Shown here piece by piece: positions 1 through 10,952 of a DNA stretch of 47,247 bases. The stretch lies in the NCBI GenBank assembly GCA_022925895.1, contig JAKSYS010000502.1, forward strand, positions 1 to 47,247, read 5' to 3'. Numbering within the stretch: position 1 is the first letter of the stretch; each line of letters starts with the position of its first letter. The notes below the pieces were generated by a model. That model was given only the letters and a program-made list of their open reading frames with translations. It was not told where the DNA came from and ran no database searches. A program made the translations under genes and the position numbers. The stretch comes from Fragilaria crotonensis. Taxonomy: Eukaryota > Bacillariophyta > Fragilariophyceae > Fragilariales > Fragilariaceae.

Positions 1-446
1 CGGTCACAGGCGAATCGAGCCTCATAATCAAAAGTCGTTATTCTGCGATAGGCGAGTTGTAATTTGGGTGCTGGACAAGCTGCACGATCGTGCGCGCTTG
101 AGCGCCGTCAATGGCACGACCCGTTTGGTGAGCACTCACGATCACGCCAGTAGGTCGTTGCTTCCGTTGCAGTGGGCGGCGGACAGGATGATGTCGGAAT
201 GGATGAGACTAGCTCCACAACCCTGCCCCACTGGACGAAGTAAGGGTATTCTCCCTTGGTAGCCTGGTTTCCGCCGACGATGCGATTGGTTTGGACCCTG
301 CGAGAGTTGAGGTCATGTTCGTTTTCGGCACGAGCTTCCTCTTTGTTATGGAGGTCTTCGTTGCTGGCTCGAAGTGTTGCCGTGGCAGAAACAGATTGAA
401 CGAGTATGGCGACAATGGCCCAGTTGCGGAGTAGCAATGATTTCAT
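1..446 (-). pseudogene. trypsin-like serine protease (S1), frameshifted and partial
   Basis: Secreted trypsin-family protease fragment that runs off the left edge. The chosen start at 446 gives a signal peptide (MKSLLLRNWAIVAILVQSVS). An in-frame upstream Met at 503 is less likely because it would bury that signal. The activation site is clear: basic residues, then RIVGGNQATKGEYPYFVQWG. After that the homology changes frame. One base is missing in a G run near 230, after which the expected GCGAS...LSAAHC block with the catalytic His is readable. At least two further frame changes follow before the left edge, and the last blocks resemble the segment around the catalytic Asp (NNDF). Ser is outside the window. 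It is either a decayed gene copy or a gene damaged by sequencing indels. The family assignment is secure; the pseudogene status is less so. Confidence 0.75.
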
Positions 447-1084
447 GGTTAGATGATTTGTTGTGAATACTTCGATTTTATGAGACTTATAACTAACTTT
501 CAAGAATGACTACAAATACTGCTTCGATCGGCGCAGTCGCTTGTATGTATGTCATACGACTTGAGACAACGATTTCAATAGCGACCAAAGGCTGAATGAC
601 CCAAAGCGCGCGTACCGTAACGGTCGCGAACACCTCTAAGTAAACCATAATATGTTAAAAGTAATAATTTCAACATGTCCTAGTAGTAGTTTTGCACGCA
701 GGTGAGTTGTGCGTTAGCCCGTGTAATTGGAGCTTCCTACTTCCTATGCACTATGGGAAGCTCCCATTACAAGGGCATACGCTTATCTTGCATGGGTGCA
801 AAAGTAGGTTATGACATGAAGCCTCGCAGTCATTATTAATTTTTTGATATATCCGGGTTATCTCAAGATTTCCTCGTACATTCTACGTGCCGGTCATTAC
901 GTACGTATAAGGATTTCATGCTCCAACATATGCGGTACTCGGAGTATGTCGAAACAATACGGAGACTCCACTAGAATTACCAAAACATTGCTTGTCGTAC
1001 TGTAGTTATACTACGGTAGAGACATTGCAGCCACATTCGAAATTCCTAAGTTGCGAAACCCATCGCATGTATCATTTGAATTAT
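447..1084. other. intergenic stretch, nothing recognised
   Basis: No supported coding region or RNA. AT-rich sequence with short inverted motifs around 730-770. It would hold the promoter of the leftward protease gene. Confidence 0.5.
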
Positions 1085-3321
1085 CTAATCACCTAAATTT
1101 GAAGATTGGGATTGAGAGTCCCATTGTTTTGTCTTTCGGAGTCTATTTATAATCTCCGTCACACTTGTTTGAGGGCCATAGACATTGTAGATCATGTCTA
1201 TGGCCCGTTGCGAACTGTGTCCCAAGCTCACAAGGTTGCGAATCACATCCCAGATCACCTTCCGCCTCGAGTACTTATACTTCACCTGCCCTCGCTCAGT
1301 TTTGGAGAAAAGCCTTGCAGGCTTTCCCCGACCGATGTAGATACTCATTCCACAAGTCGTAAAGACTTCGTGGATTCGGCATGAGGGTTGCGGATTCGTC
1401 ATCGCGAGGGCAGGCCGAGCAAGCACGTTCGAGCCTCGGCACCCTGATCGTCAGCACCAGCAGCTGCAGCAGCAATTGCAGCTGCAGTAGCTGCCGTTGC
1501 TGCTGCAGTTGCTGCTGCCCCGGTGGTCTTGGCACACGGCGCGCTGGCTGCAGTGCAGCCCTCCTGACATTTCCATTCTTGATTATGTGGAATCGTTCCA
1601 TCGCTTGCAGTATTCCAGCAATATCGTTTCGAATTTCAACGTTCTCGCGTCGAAGACTCAAAAACCGCTTTGCAACTGAAGCATCCAGTTTTGAAGTTGG
1701 TCGCCACTCGCTTGATTGTTCTGTAGAAGTCTCTGGTTCAGTCTTCGCATGCTCGGCCCTTGTAGAAAATTGATTGTCTTGCCTGCAGGTTCTCCATTTC
1801 ATTCTCCGCTCCCACAGCATCACCTTCGATACTTGTTGTTGGAATCTCATCAATGAAGACTGTACCTTGATTGCCGCTCACTAAAACTGGCACCTTCGAA
1901 ATCGGATTCTGACCTTCGGCAATAACAATTCCCGTTTCCGACAATTCCCTCTTCACTCGATCTCGGTCTCCTGTTGAAATGAAATCAGAAGCAACACTCG
2001 AAAACACAAGCCAAAGCACAGCCTTACCCAGCACAATTGCTGTCAAATCCGGAAGTCGTCGCCGAATGTTAAGAACGACTTTGTTAGAATAAATGTTGTC
2101 ATGACATTCGAGTTGCAAATTGAATTATTGATCAAGTAGCAAGCTCCGCCCATACACAGTTTCTCCGCCACCTTGCAATCTGGATAGGGCAGTTCAACAT
2201 CGTCGTATCGATCGGAAACCGTCCCTCCCTTTCCAACGGCCTCTCGTGTCCTTGTAGTCCTTGGAGATTCCGCATCGACGAACATGAGTGGAAGCGAACT
2301 TGCGAATAGAGTGACTTCCAAGAAGACCTCCGGACCGGAACTCCTCCATTCGCAATACTTTCTGACCGAATATATTCTGTGCAGTTTCCTTGGCTTTGAG
2401 CCCGCCACCAGGTACTGTGACATCATCAGAGAATGCAAAAACGTAAGGCGAGGCCATCGCCGTCGCATTCGATCTCAAGTTGAATTCAAGCCACAAACCC
2501 AAACTGATGAATACGCAGAAAATTGGGTTCATACTCCCAAGCACAATCTGCCACGGTGCATCCCTTTCATCCTGTACATTCTTACTCCAGTTTAACCTTG
2601 TTTTCAATGCATTCTCAAAATTGTCGTGAACACGAATGTGGTCCATCACGACCTGTGTAGTATCATCAATTCTGGCAATCATGTGAAACTGAAAGTTGAT
2701 AAGCGCGGGCATTCCAAGCTTCCAAATCCCTGAACTATGAGAACCACCAAATGTCTTGAAAACTTCATGCAAACGTCGAAACTCCCTTTCCTCCATTGGA
2801 CGCCGCGTCTTCGATTCTGCTCATTGTTTCCTCGCTTCCAGCTTCCTAAGATACTTAACAAAATCGTTCACTTCGGCACACTTCGTAGGATTTCCATCAT
2901 TTGAACCTGTTCTCCAACCATGCAAACGATCTGGCATATAGAATGAAATAGCTTTTTTCCAAAAGGCAACAGTGTTAGCACGTACCAAGGGTCAAATCGC
3001 CAACTGTGGCCCGGGGTCAGGAACTCCAAACGTTCTTATGTTCAACCATCGCATCAGTTCTTCTGGGGTCACCTGCCTCTTCTCGTTGTCAGTATACACT
3101 CGCCCATAGTCATATTGCTCCCCTGGACCCAACCGATGGACGCTCGACATCAAACTGTCCAAGATTCGCTTGTAAACCTTCTGACCTCTCATGGTGATCC
3201 GTGTCTTGAATGGTGTCAAAAAATAACAAGAAATCATGCATTCGATATCAACAATCATGTTGTTCTTTTCTGGTACACATTCTACGATTCTACGTGAGAT
3301 GCCAGGTTGCATCCGAAGCAA
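1085..3321 (-). mobile_element. degenerate Crypton-like tyrosine recombinase element
   Basis: Minus-strand remains of one long recombinase gene, now spread over several frames. From the 5' side: a segment at 3321-2992 with TPEELMRWLNI; the recombinase core at 2796-2194 with FQFHMIARIDDT (likely first catalytic Arg); then LLGSHSIRKFASTH, the HxxR box; then after a frame change VSDRYDDVELPYPD (2240-2170), containing the likely nucleophilic Tyr; then a hydrophobic-basic block and SGNQGTVFIDEIPTT (2118-1738). The next frame (1853-1296) has a Gln-rich linker. The last block (1426-1085) has W/RR/LV/YGPQTSV spacing like the GCR1_C DNA-binding domain found at the C-terminus of Cryptons. At least four frame changes and one stop (near 2816) interrupt it. 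Cryptons lack terminal inverted repeats, so the element borders cannot be fixed by eye. Family call fairly sure; GCR1_C call moderate. Confidence 0.75.
1455..1530 (-). repeat. CAG/CTG-rich microsatellite in the Crypton linker
   Basis: Trinucleotide-like run of CAG/CTG/TTG units. On the minus strand it encodes a Gln/Leu-rich linker between the recombinase core and the GCR1_C-like domain. Such repeats are prone to length change and may contribute to the frame loss here. Confidence 0.7.
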
Positions 3322-3679
3322 ATTTGGATACGAAATTATGACCCTACATGCGTCATGGTTGCATACAAGTATTATCCCAAGTCTAATACAAGCTACACAA
3401 ATCTACGTTCCAGATACTATACAGTACTACAGTATTAATTTTCTCGCCTCCGAAACCCACACAACAATACCACTTGGGTTGCATTTCCCAGACAATACGA
3501 AGATACGCGTAAATATGTAGATGTAATATGCATTCTTACTACGCGTGCAATCAATAGTGGAAGTGTGGTAAACTCCGAGTACAATTTGCAATCTCAGAAT
3601 CACAACAAGATCAAGAGCGAAGCAAAGAAACACCAGACTCCACCATTGTTGTATACTCCCTATCCCTCTGCTACTGCTC
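3322..3679. other. spacer between the Crypton-like element and the next repeated gene
   Basis: About 360 bases without a supported gene. It contains scattered TACTACAGTA-type words and no terminal repeat that I could pair with the far side of the next elements. Confidence 0.4.
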
Positions 3680-6600
3680 TTGTCACGTCTTCGGTTCTGG
3701 CTAGTAGTGGTATGGTCCAAACAAGATCAGGACATGATGTTTTCTACTCAGAAGCGTCATATGGGCGTGCAGCAAGGAAGGAAACAACACGGCAACGGAG
3801 GAAGAGCGAAGTTAACCGAGCATACGTTGGTACAAGGATGTGGTGGTGACGACAGCAACACGAGCACATCGCAAACGACACCAAGAAAAACACGAGCTCA
3901 AATTCGACAAGACAAAGAATTGTCCACTCCACCCAGTACTCTAAATCGAATAGGCAGGACTCCTCCAAGTAAAACAGAGCGACTACTTCGAGGAGGAGAA
4001 AGCCAACGTGCTCTGACTAAATACCCGCCATTTTTGTTTCAAGGAAATGGCTTTTTCTTCTGTCATCCTTGCGATTTGTGGGACTCGCTCCCACCGGATC
4101 AGGTTACAAAGTCCTCTCGATCATCAGCAAGACTAGCTTGCACAGCAAACCATGATTCATTTTCACATCCGACAACCCTTTGCAATGACTATTGCAGGAA
4201 GAGTGTGGTAGCGAGAGCAGCAGTGAATTTTTCTATGAAAAACAAGGATTCATATGAGAGCGAAGATGGCAGTGCTACTAGTAGTACTGCAAGTATAATG
4301 GACGAGCATAATGAAGAACAAGTACTTGAAGCAGACAACCATCATGACGAGGAACTTGAGGAAGACGTCGTACAACCTGAGCATACGACAACGCAGGGTG
4401 GCCATGCCGATGCTACAAATTTAGACATTGATTGTGGTAATGCTGGCGACAGCAGTGTTGCTAGTGGATAACAGTAGCAGTGCTTCAGTCAACAATCAAC
4501 CTGCACAAGAACATTCGACTGTTTTATCTCGTGAAGAACGAGACCAGGAGCTGATTCTGAACTTCAGTGGAAGGTATGAATGCTTCGGAAGTGGAATCTT
4601 AAACTCACGAGAGATCAAGAAAATGCGACAGGATGCAAGTGCTGAAGAGGCAAAGTCAACCGGTCACAAGAACCCGAATGCCTATCAGGCTGCCGTTTTG
4701 GGAGCCATCAGTGTTGCAACTCAAGATGCAACCGACGCATGAATTCCAGTCGCACTGGAGCTCTCGTCGCAAAAGCAGTGTGGAATCATGGATCATTCCA
4801 ACCACATTTGTTGGCCTGCAAGCACTTTCGAGAAAATCTTCACCACAACATCTTACGAGAAATGGATTTGGCGGGAGGAACTCTGTCGTATGAAGGAATT
4901 GATGTTTTGCGTCGAGTTGAGACCTGTGGTATAAAAGGGTGCCGAGGCACCATCATTCCGTCGAAGTCTGAGATCAAGAGAATGGCCGGCATTGTCGAAT
5001 GGTATGCTAACAAATGTTGTCCTTTCACTTTGAAACCAACAGCAAAGGGTGAGTCTATTGAATTTGACTTTGCAAAATCAATGCTATGTAGAACAAAGGC
5101 ATTTTATCTGGATGAAATCGGGAAGGCAAGGAGTTTGTCTGTTGCTTCTTCTATCGATGGAGCATCACTCTCCAAAAATCTGTCGATTGTTGCCAGTGGA
5201 GTGGAGTCAAGATCATCGACCTTGCTGCCCGATGTCCTTCAACAAAGCGACCCCTACTTGATGATCCAGTCACGATGAGTGCACAGTCTCGGAACTTGTG
5301 CATCCCTTTAAAAATAATGATGGGCCGGGAAACAAAGGAGACTTTTACAGAGTTTGCCACGATGTTTAAATTTCTGGATGACCTTTCTGATGAGACGACA
5401 ATGCCAAAGGAGATGGAGGATTTTAAGCCATTTTGTTGCGTGACAAACTGTGATTTATTGGCACAGTGGAAGGGCTTATGCAAGGGTGGCGCCGCAAAGG
5501 TTCATATGCTCCCTTGCACTTGTTGTGCAACAGAGTCCGACAAGTTGGCGACCCCCAATGATACAACATGTGTCCGATGGTGCAACACGCACTCGTCTGA
5601 TCCGGAATGGATGTGTTTCCACAAAACCAACCGCGACACCTGAACGAGTTGTCGCTATGCAGAAGAGGTGAAAGAGCTTCTATCTGTGCTGGGAGGCACG
5701 TGGAGATACAAGCCGAATCACGGATGACTTTAACTGATGTTGAAGTCATCGTTCCATTGCAGAGCTCAACTTGCGACCCTCTATCGATTCACTTTTGCCC
5801 CACAAATCCAACACAACGGCAATTGTACTCTCAGCTTACCGGAGGGCTCGATATCAATGGAACTTTGGAGATACGCCGAGAAAAGTTACGGCATGCTTTG
5901 AAAGGCGAATCGACAATTAATAGACTCTGCAAAGAAATATCCCATGGCGAGGTAAGGGAAGGTGCATACTTCTTGTTAATGCAAACTCTACCATGTGTAC
6001 TTCATATGGAGAACCGCAATGGTATAAAACTCCTGACAATGCTGGCCTTCATTGAAGGGTTATCGAATGCAAAAAGAGGTGTTTGTACACTGATGTGAAT
6101 GCTGAAGGCTCGCGAGTGTTGCGATTCATTTCCTGACATTGAAAGGCTTATCAATCGAGCAATTCTTGGAACAGAGGATGACCCCAAATGGATGTGTCCG
6201 TACGATGCAAAGAAAAGGAGCTTGGTCAATTACCATGGACAACGTCCGTACTCGTCGTGTCGTACATTCTCTTGATATCATTATCGATCTCTGTGTTGTC
6301 GATGAAGGTCGGAAGACCTTGTGGTCCACTGCTCTTAACAACTACAGGATTGCTATGGTACTTCTAAGGAAACGAGATGACTTTACAAATCCGATGATCT
6401 CTTTGTACCAGCACCACGCCGATAAGTTCTACCAGGCATGGATTCTATTGTGGCAGAAGGAAGGGGTAACAAACTACCTTCACATGATGGGTTCGGGACA
6501 CATATCTGACTACCTCTATAAATGGAAGAACCTTTACCGGTTCTTGCAACAAGGTTGGGAAGCTATGAATTCCTTAATCAAGACATTCTTCTTTCGACGC

Positions 6601-6708
6601 ACGAGCCATGGTGGTGGTGTGCGGGGAGCAAGTAAGAAATCAAGACTCATTCCAATTGCGCGATGGCTTCAGCGAAGGCTGATATTCCTTTGCAGGATTG
6701 AGCGATGA
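3680..6708 (+). pseudogene. multicopy transposon-type protein, broken (probable transposase family)
   Basis: One long gene split over about six overlapping frames: 3680-4471, 4428-4742, 4739-5278, 5275-5643, 5607-6098 and 6139-6708. The pieces join co-linearly and all look coding. Landmarks in order: an acidic, Ser/Thr-rich N-terminal region; IIPSKSEIKRMAGIVEWYAN; SSIDGASLSKNLS; CIPLKIMMGRETKE; a Cys-rich patch with CCVTNCDLLAQ and LPCTCCATESDKL; and a C-terminal block with HMMGSGHISDYLYKWKNLYR, QQGWEAMN and ARWLQRRL. From memory these blocks occur in a large repeated family in diatom genomes; I take it for a transposase-like protein but see no proven DDE triad. Every junction is a one-base frame change without splice signals. 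It converges with the gene at 6856-8182, which may belong to the same element. Confidence 0.5.
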
Positions 6709-6855
6709 AGACAGAATTCGCCAACACGTCATAGACAACCCGATGCCCCAGAACTATTGTACTCAAGCAGCATCTGAAGTCGATGTTTACGATTAGATAG
6801 TGTATAAGATCAAAATTGTTCTATCCATTCAGTCGCTGTTGAATTAACTCTTTCG
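6709..6855. other. short gap between two convergent repeated genes
   Basis: About 150 bases between the two 3' ends. No gene seen. It would contain both transcript ends. Confidence 0.4.
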
Positions 6856-8182
6856 TTAAAGAATGTCGAACAATTTCTCGTTTCCAAATAGATCATTGTT
6901 CTGACGTGGGTAAACACACTTGCCATGAACATGCATTGAGTCAATCTTGATCACTCGATAAAGGCAACCATCATCATCCACAAACTCACTTCCGGTCATA
7001 TCCATATCTTGGTTCTCGTCTCAATGTCATCGTCCTCGTTGAATAGGGGCGTGGCATAGACACTGTGCCGACAAATTAAAGAAGCAAGCAGCGGATCACA
7101 ACCATCAAGACTAGCAGAGTATGCATATCGTCTGTACCGAATCGTGATAAAAGCTCGCACGTTCCATCCGAACTCTAAGTCGATACCATCGCGTACTGTC
7201 ATGGAGTTGAACGTGGGCTCACAATCATCGGATCCGCATACCACATTGATTATGTCATTCTTCCACAGTGTTTTAGGCACAGACACTTTTGGAAGACGAC
7301 ATCTGTCCTGCGGTAACAGACTCTCCGAAGATTTTGGACAGGTCGCGAAGATGATTCTTCGTTTCAAATCGCATTACACTGCAGCTCTTTCTAATACGAG
7401 CAGCTTTTACCACCAGTCCGCTCTCTGTCACTCTGTAGATGCGAACTCTGGATGATGAACCACAACCAGAATTGCCAAACAAGCTACCAAATTACCGATT
7501 CAGAAAGCCCCATGTCTCAGATGTCACATTTGAAAGTCGACCTCGTTCCCTCCCGAAGAGACCTTGTTGTTGCGAATAACGCCCCAATAGCCTCATTATC
7601 TCCATTTTGATCGATATCAAATTATTCCAAATCCGATGAGCAAAACAATCATGGTAGCGTGAATTTTTGTAATGCGATGGGAATGGAAGACAATACCCAG
7701 TCGGCACCTCCATTAGCACTGGTTGGGCGGAATCAGATAGCTAGATCTAGTAATCTAAATCGCAAGAGAAATGCCAGGATCATTCCTTGGCAAGCAGAAA
7801 AAAGATATGATGGATCCTGCAATGATGCCATTGTGAACACAAACGACAAGTTCACAATGTCATTCATCGGGACCACACTAAGCTCGGTTGTCTGCACAAT
7901 CTCAGTCAAGTGCCTTAAATGATTTTCATTCATCACGTTAGGAGGCAGGAAGCCCTCTGTCACCTGGGCCTCTTTTAAGAACCTGAAGATATTGACACTG
8001 ACGGTTGATGGATGGGTGCTCATTACAGCAACGATTCGTGCAACGACATCCTCCTTTGCCTTGATTGTACTTGAAGTAGTAGTGCTGCCGCCAGTATTGC
8101 TCAGAAGCACAAATGTACCGGGGAGAAGATCGGCCCTGAGCACCGCCGAATAGAACGGCGCTCCTTCACACCGCGGCTCCAC
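6856..8182 (-). pseudogene. second multicopy protein of unknown function, broken
   Basis: Minus-strand frames at 8182-7733, 7719-7492, 7482-7273, 7367-6996 and a last frame ending in TAA at 6856-6858 (MDMTGSEFVDDDGCLYRVIK onward) together form one protein of roughly 430 residues. Visible blocks: LPPNVMNENHLRHLTEIVQT, VNLSFVFTMASLQDP, CGSDDCEPTFNSMTVRDGID, WNVRAFITIRYRRYAYSAS. It resembles another repeated gene family I associate with diatoms; the function is unknown. The 5' end near 8182 has no ATG, so the true start is missing or upstream across another frame change. It faces the gene at 3680-6708 tail to tail, as in a two-gene transposon, but I could not find paired terminal repeats. Confidence 0.45.
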
Positions 8183-9350
8183 GAGATCCCAGCGGGGCCA
8201 GGAGCACCTTCTGTCATTCTCTTACATTCAAGGACAACTATTGATGCTGTCGGTTTAGTTTGTGTCTGTCGTTGTGTGCTCAGAGTAACAACAAATCAAA
8301 AACCGTTAAATCTGCATCCAAATTTACATACGAACAAGGGTTTGACAACGTTATAGTTCAAGGGAAAGTATTTAGCAAACCCGTTAGAAGCTGGAAAAAT
8401 TGACGCCTTGATGCTTTCAGTTACTGATATCTACATTAAAGGTCATTTGCAAAATGGTCTAGACATCGATGGGGTCATTTCACTCCTTGGTCGCTATTGT
8501 AATGAAGTTAATTTCGTACCAGGTAGCGCGACTTCCGTCTTGCCCAAGGGAATCCAGAATCCAGCGAAAGAAGGATGCGACATATCATACATGGTGTCAC
8601 AGTATGTGCACCAGGAACGCGACATGTCGTTTTAAATACGTCATACGGTATGACATATACCATATACTCGGGTAGCATCTAGCACATATGTCATAGGTTG
8701 AGGTCGGACTTGGGTGTACTGGATACTGGAGCATTCAGTACAGTACCGGGTCCTCGTCCCGCCGTACTCGGAGTACGATGTACCTGGTACGATGTACTTT
8801 GCATATGTGAGTGCATATGTGATATGTGATATGTGCAATGTGCAATGTGCACCCACTGGACCAATGTCAAGTGTCAACACAAGTACTGGGAGTACAATAG
8901 TATTAGATCATAAACGTTACTAAAGTAACGTTACGCTAGTAGATGTTGCCTGACCGATACTAAGTTTTACGAGACGCTCCACGCAAATCTAAAATACCCC
9001 TTTAAGGACAGCAGTATTCTCACACGCAATTCCTACTGAATCCAATGGTAATTTAGATGATTCGGTAACGCTGTGGGTACTCAAAAATGGTGCAGAAATG
9101 TTACTTCTGCCTTAAGTAGAACGTTACTCGCAGGACATGTCTTCAGTGGTATTTTGAAAACCTCCGGGTTGGGAGCACAAACCAACAACAACATTCGACA
9201 ACGACGATCACGTATTCTGAATGTATGGAGACACAAGTTCCTTGTCGGTTTTGAAGCTTGGTGGCTCTGTTTGATCCTGGTGTTGCTTGCCGCCACATCT
9301 AGGACACTACCACCAGGTTCCATGGTGTCCTTAGTTTCTGGGCATTTTGA
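8183..9350. repeat. gene-free spacer with GTAC-rich palindromic words
   Basis: No supported gene. From about 8640 to 8930 it is dense in GTAC palindromes (GTACTGGAT, CAGTACAGTACC, CTCGGAGTAC) and in ATATGTGATATGTGCAATGTG-type short tandem words. A compact palindrome, AACGTTACTAAAGTAACGTT, lies near 8912-8931. Confidence 0.5.
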
Positions 9351-9399
9351 GTGCGTCTGACACCAAGGATCTCGATACGGGCATTCAAAAACCTTGCTT

Positions 9400-10075
9400 T
9401 GAGGAAGATGAAGTTTTACGCAGTAACGAGCAAACAATCTGAGTCGACAGAAAGTGAAGGGATGTTCGTTCGCCGAGATACAACTAGAAATTCTCAAATC
9501 AGACGAGAATTGATTGAGTTGTGGTCAAATATCTGGCAAGAGGTAGAGTCCGGATGCCGCATTGTGAGGGTGCGAGGAAGATGGAATTTTTACGCAGCCA
9601 ACGAGCAAACAATCTGAGTCGACAGAAAGTGAAGAGGTGTTTGACCGGCCGTGACACAACTCGAAATTCTCAAATCAGACAAGAATTGATTAAGTTCTGG
9701 TCCAATATGCAGCAAGAGATGGAGTCCGGATGCCGCGTTGTGATGATGTGACAAGAAAATGGAATTTTTAGGCAAACAACTTGCAAACAATCTGAATCGA
9801 CAGACATTGGAAGGATTTTCAATCGGTTGCAACACAATTCGAAATTCTAGAATCAGACAATAATTGATTGAGTTGTGGGCCAATATATGGCGACCAAGCA
9901 GAGTCCCGATGCCGCATTGTGATGGTGCAAGATGTACATTTAATTTTGAAGCAAAAGACGAGCGAACAATCTGAGTATACAGAAAGTTGCGACACTTTTT
10001 GTTGAACTTGGATCATTTTGAAATTCTTAAATTGAACGAGAATTGATTGAGTTGTGGTCTTATATGTAATGATGT
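9400..10075. repeat. tandem repeat of about 177 bp, four diverged copies
   Basis: The word GAGCAAACAATCTGAGTCGA, with small changes, starts at about 9428, 9603, 9781 and 9960, giving spacings of about 175, 178 and 179 bases. Companion words recur with the same period: GAAATTCTCAAATCAGAC, then ATTGATTGAGTTGTGG, then GAGTCCGGATGCCGC. Identity falls toward the right end. No open frame spans the copies consistently, so it looks like a non-coding satellite. Confidence 0.8.
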
Positions 10076-10952
10076 AGTTGCCATGTTGGGAAGCGACATG
10101 CGCAATACAACGAAATAGTGATGACTTGTCTCATGTCTTGCAGTAGATTGTCGCGTGCGTACATTCTCTACTGAACCCTACGGTAACATCCTGCGTTATT
10201 ATATTTCCTAGTTACTCTCGTAGTAGTACTCAGTACAAGTACAGTGGATTGTGGATGTGGACGCTAAACGAAGAAGTACTGTATGCATACAACAAACATG
10301 AGTACTGTAGTAAGGAGCAGTAGTACATAGTACATAGACTCCAGAAATCGTACTACTGTACGTATTAGAAGTGCTCCGAGTACTTGTACCTGGCGTACTT
10401 GTATGCATGCTTGTCGTAGTAGTACACTGTAAACCTTCGGTTCGGGATGGATGACGTGCGCGCGGGACTTGTTTCGGGCGTACGTGGTTGGACACTTGCG
10501 TGTGCTGTGCCGTCGTGGTGGGAAAGGACCAATTGAATACGAGGAAAGGCCAGCAGACCAGCAGACCGCAATAATACATGGTTGCAGAATGCAAATCAAC
10601 AGCTTGCTGGGTGAATTCAATGAGTCAGATCGGCATTCGTAGGATTGGCCTAATGATTTGTTTTGAATTTATGTCCTTCTGTCTGAAAAGGATTGTAAAC
10701 AGATGCCTAGCCCCAGAAAATATGGTTTGTGTTCGCTGCTAATGAGTCACAACAACGCGGAAGGGCAGTACGCCATGTGATCCGTGGATGTGCAATTCCG
10801 GGCACATTTATAAAAGTGAAAATGTCATTCCGTCACACTGTAAGTGCGTTCATGCGAACCTCACCCAGTCAGTCCGACGGAAAGAAAATGCAAGATCCAC
10901 ACATCGTTCATTGGATGAGGAGCGAGAGCATTGAGGTGAACATAACGCCACG
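10076..10952. other. upstream spacer of the TPR gene, GTAC-rich on its left
   Basis: About 880 bases without a supported gene. 10200-10440 is rich in GTAC, AGTACT and TACTGTA words. The right part should contain the promoter of the TPR gene that starts at 10953. Confidence 0.4.

Noticed and set aside
573-8512. Inverted similarity CAATAGCGACCAA(A)GG between ~573 and ~8512 as possible ends of an 8-kb element
   Set aside because: Only about 13 exact bases plus a patchy extension; such matches are expected by chance in a window of this size, and the similarity does not extend.
10208-10620. Tyr/Thr-rich minus-strand open frames in the spacer left of the TPR gene
   Set aside because: Produced by GTAC/AGTAC-rich sequence; no conserved motif.
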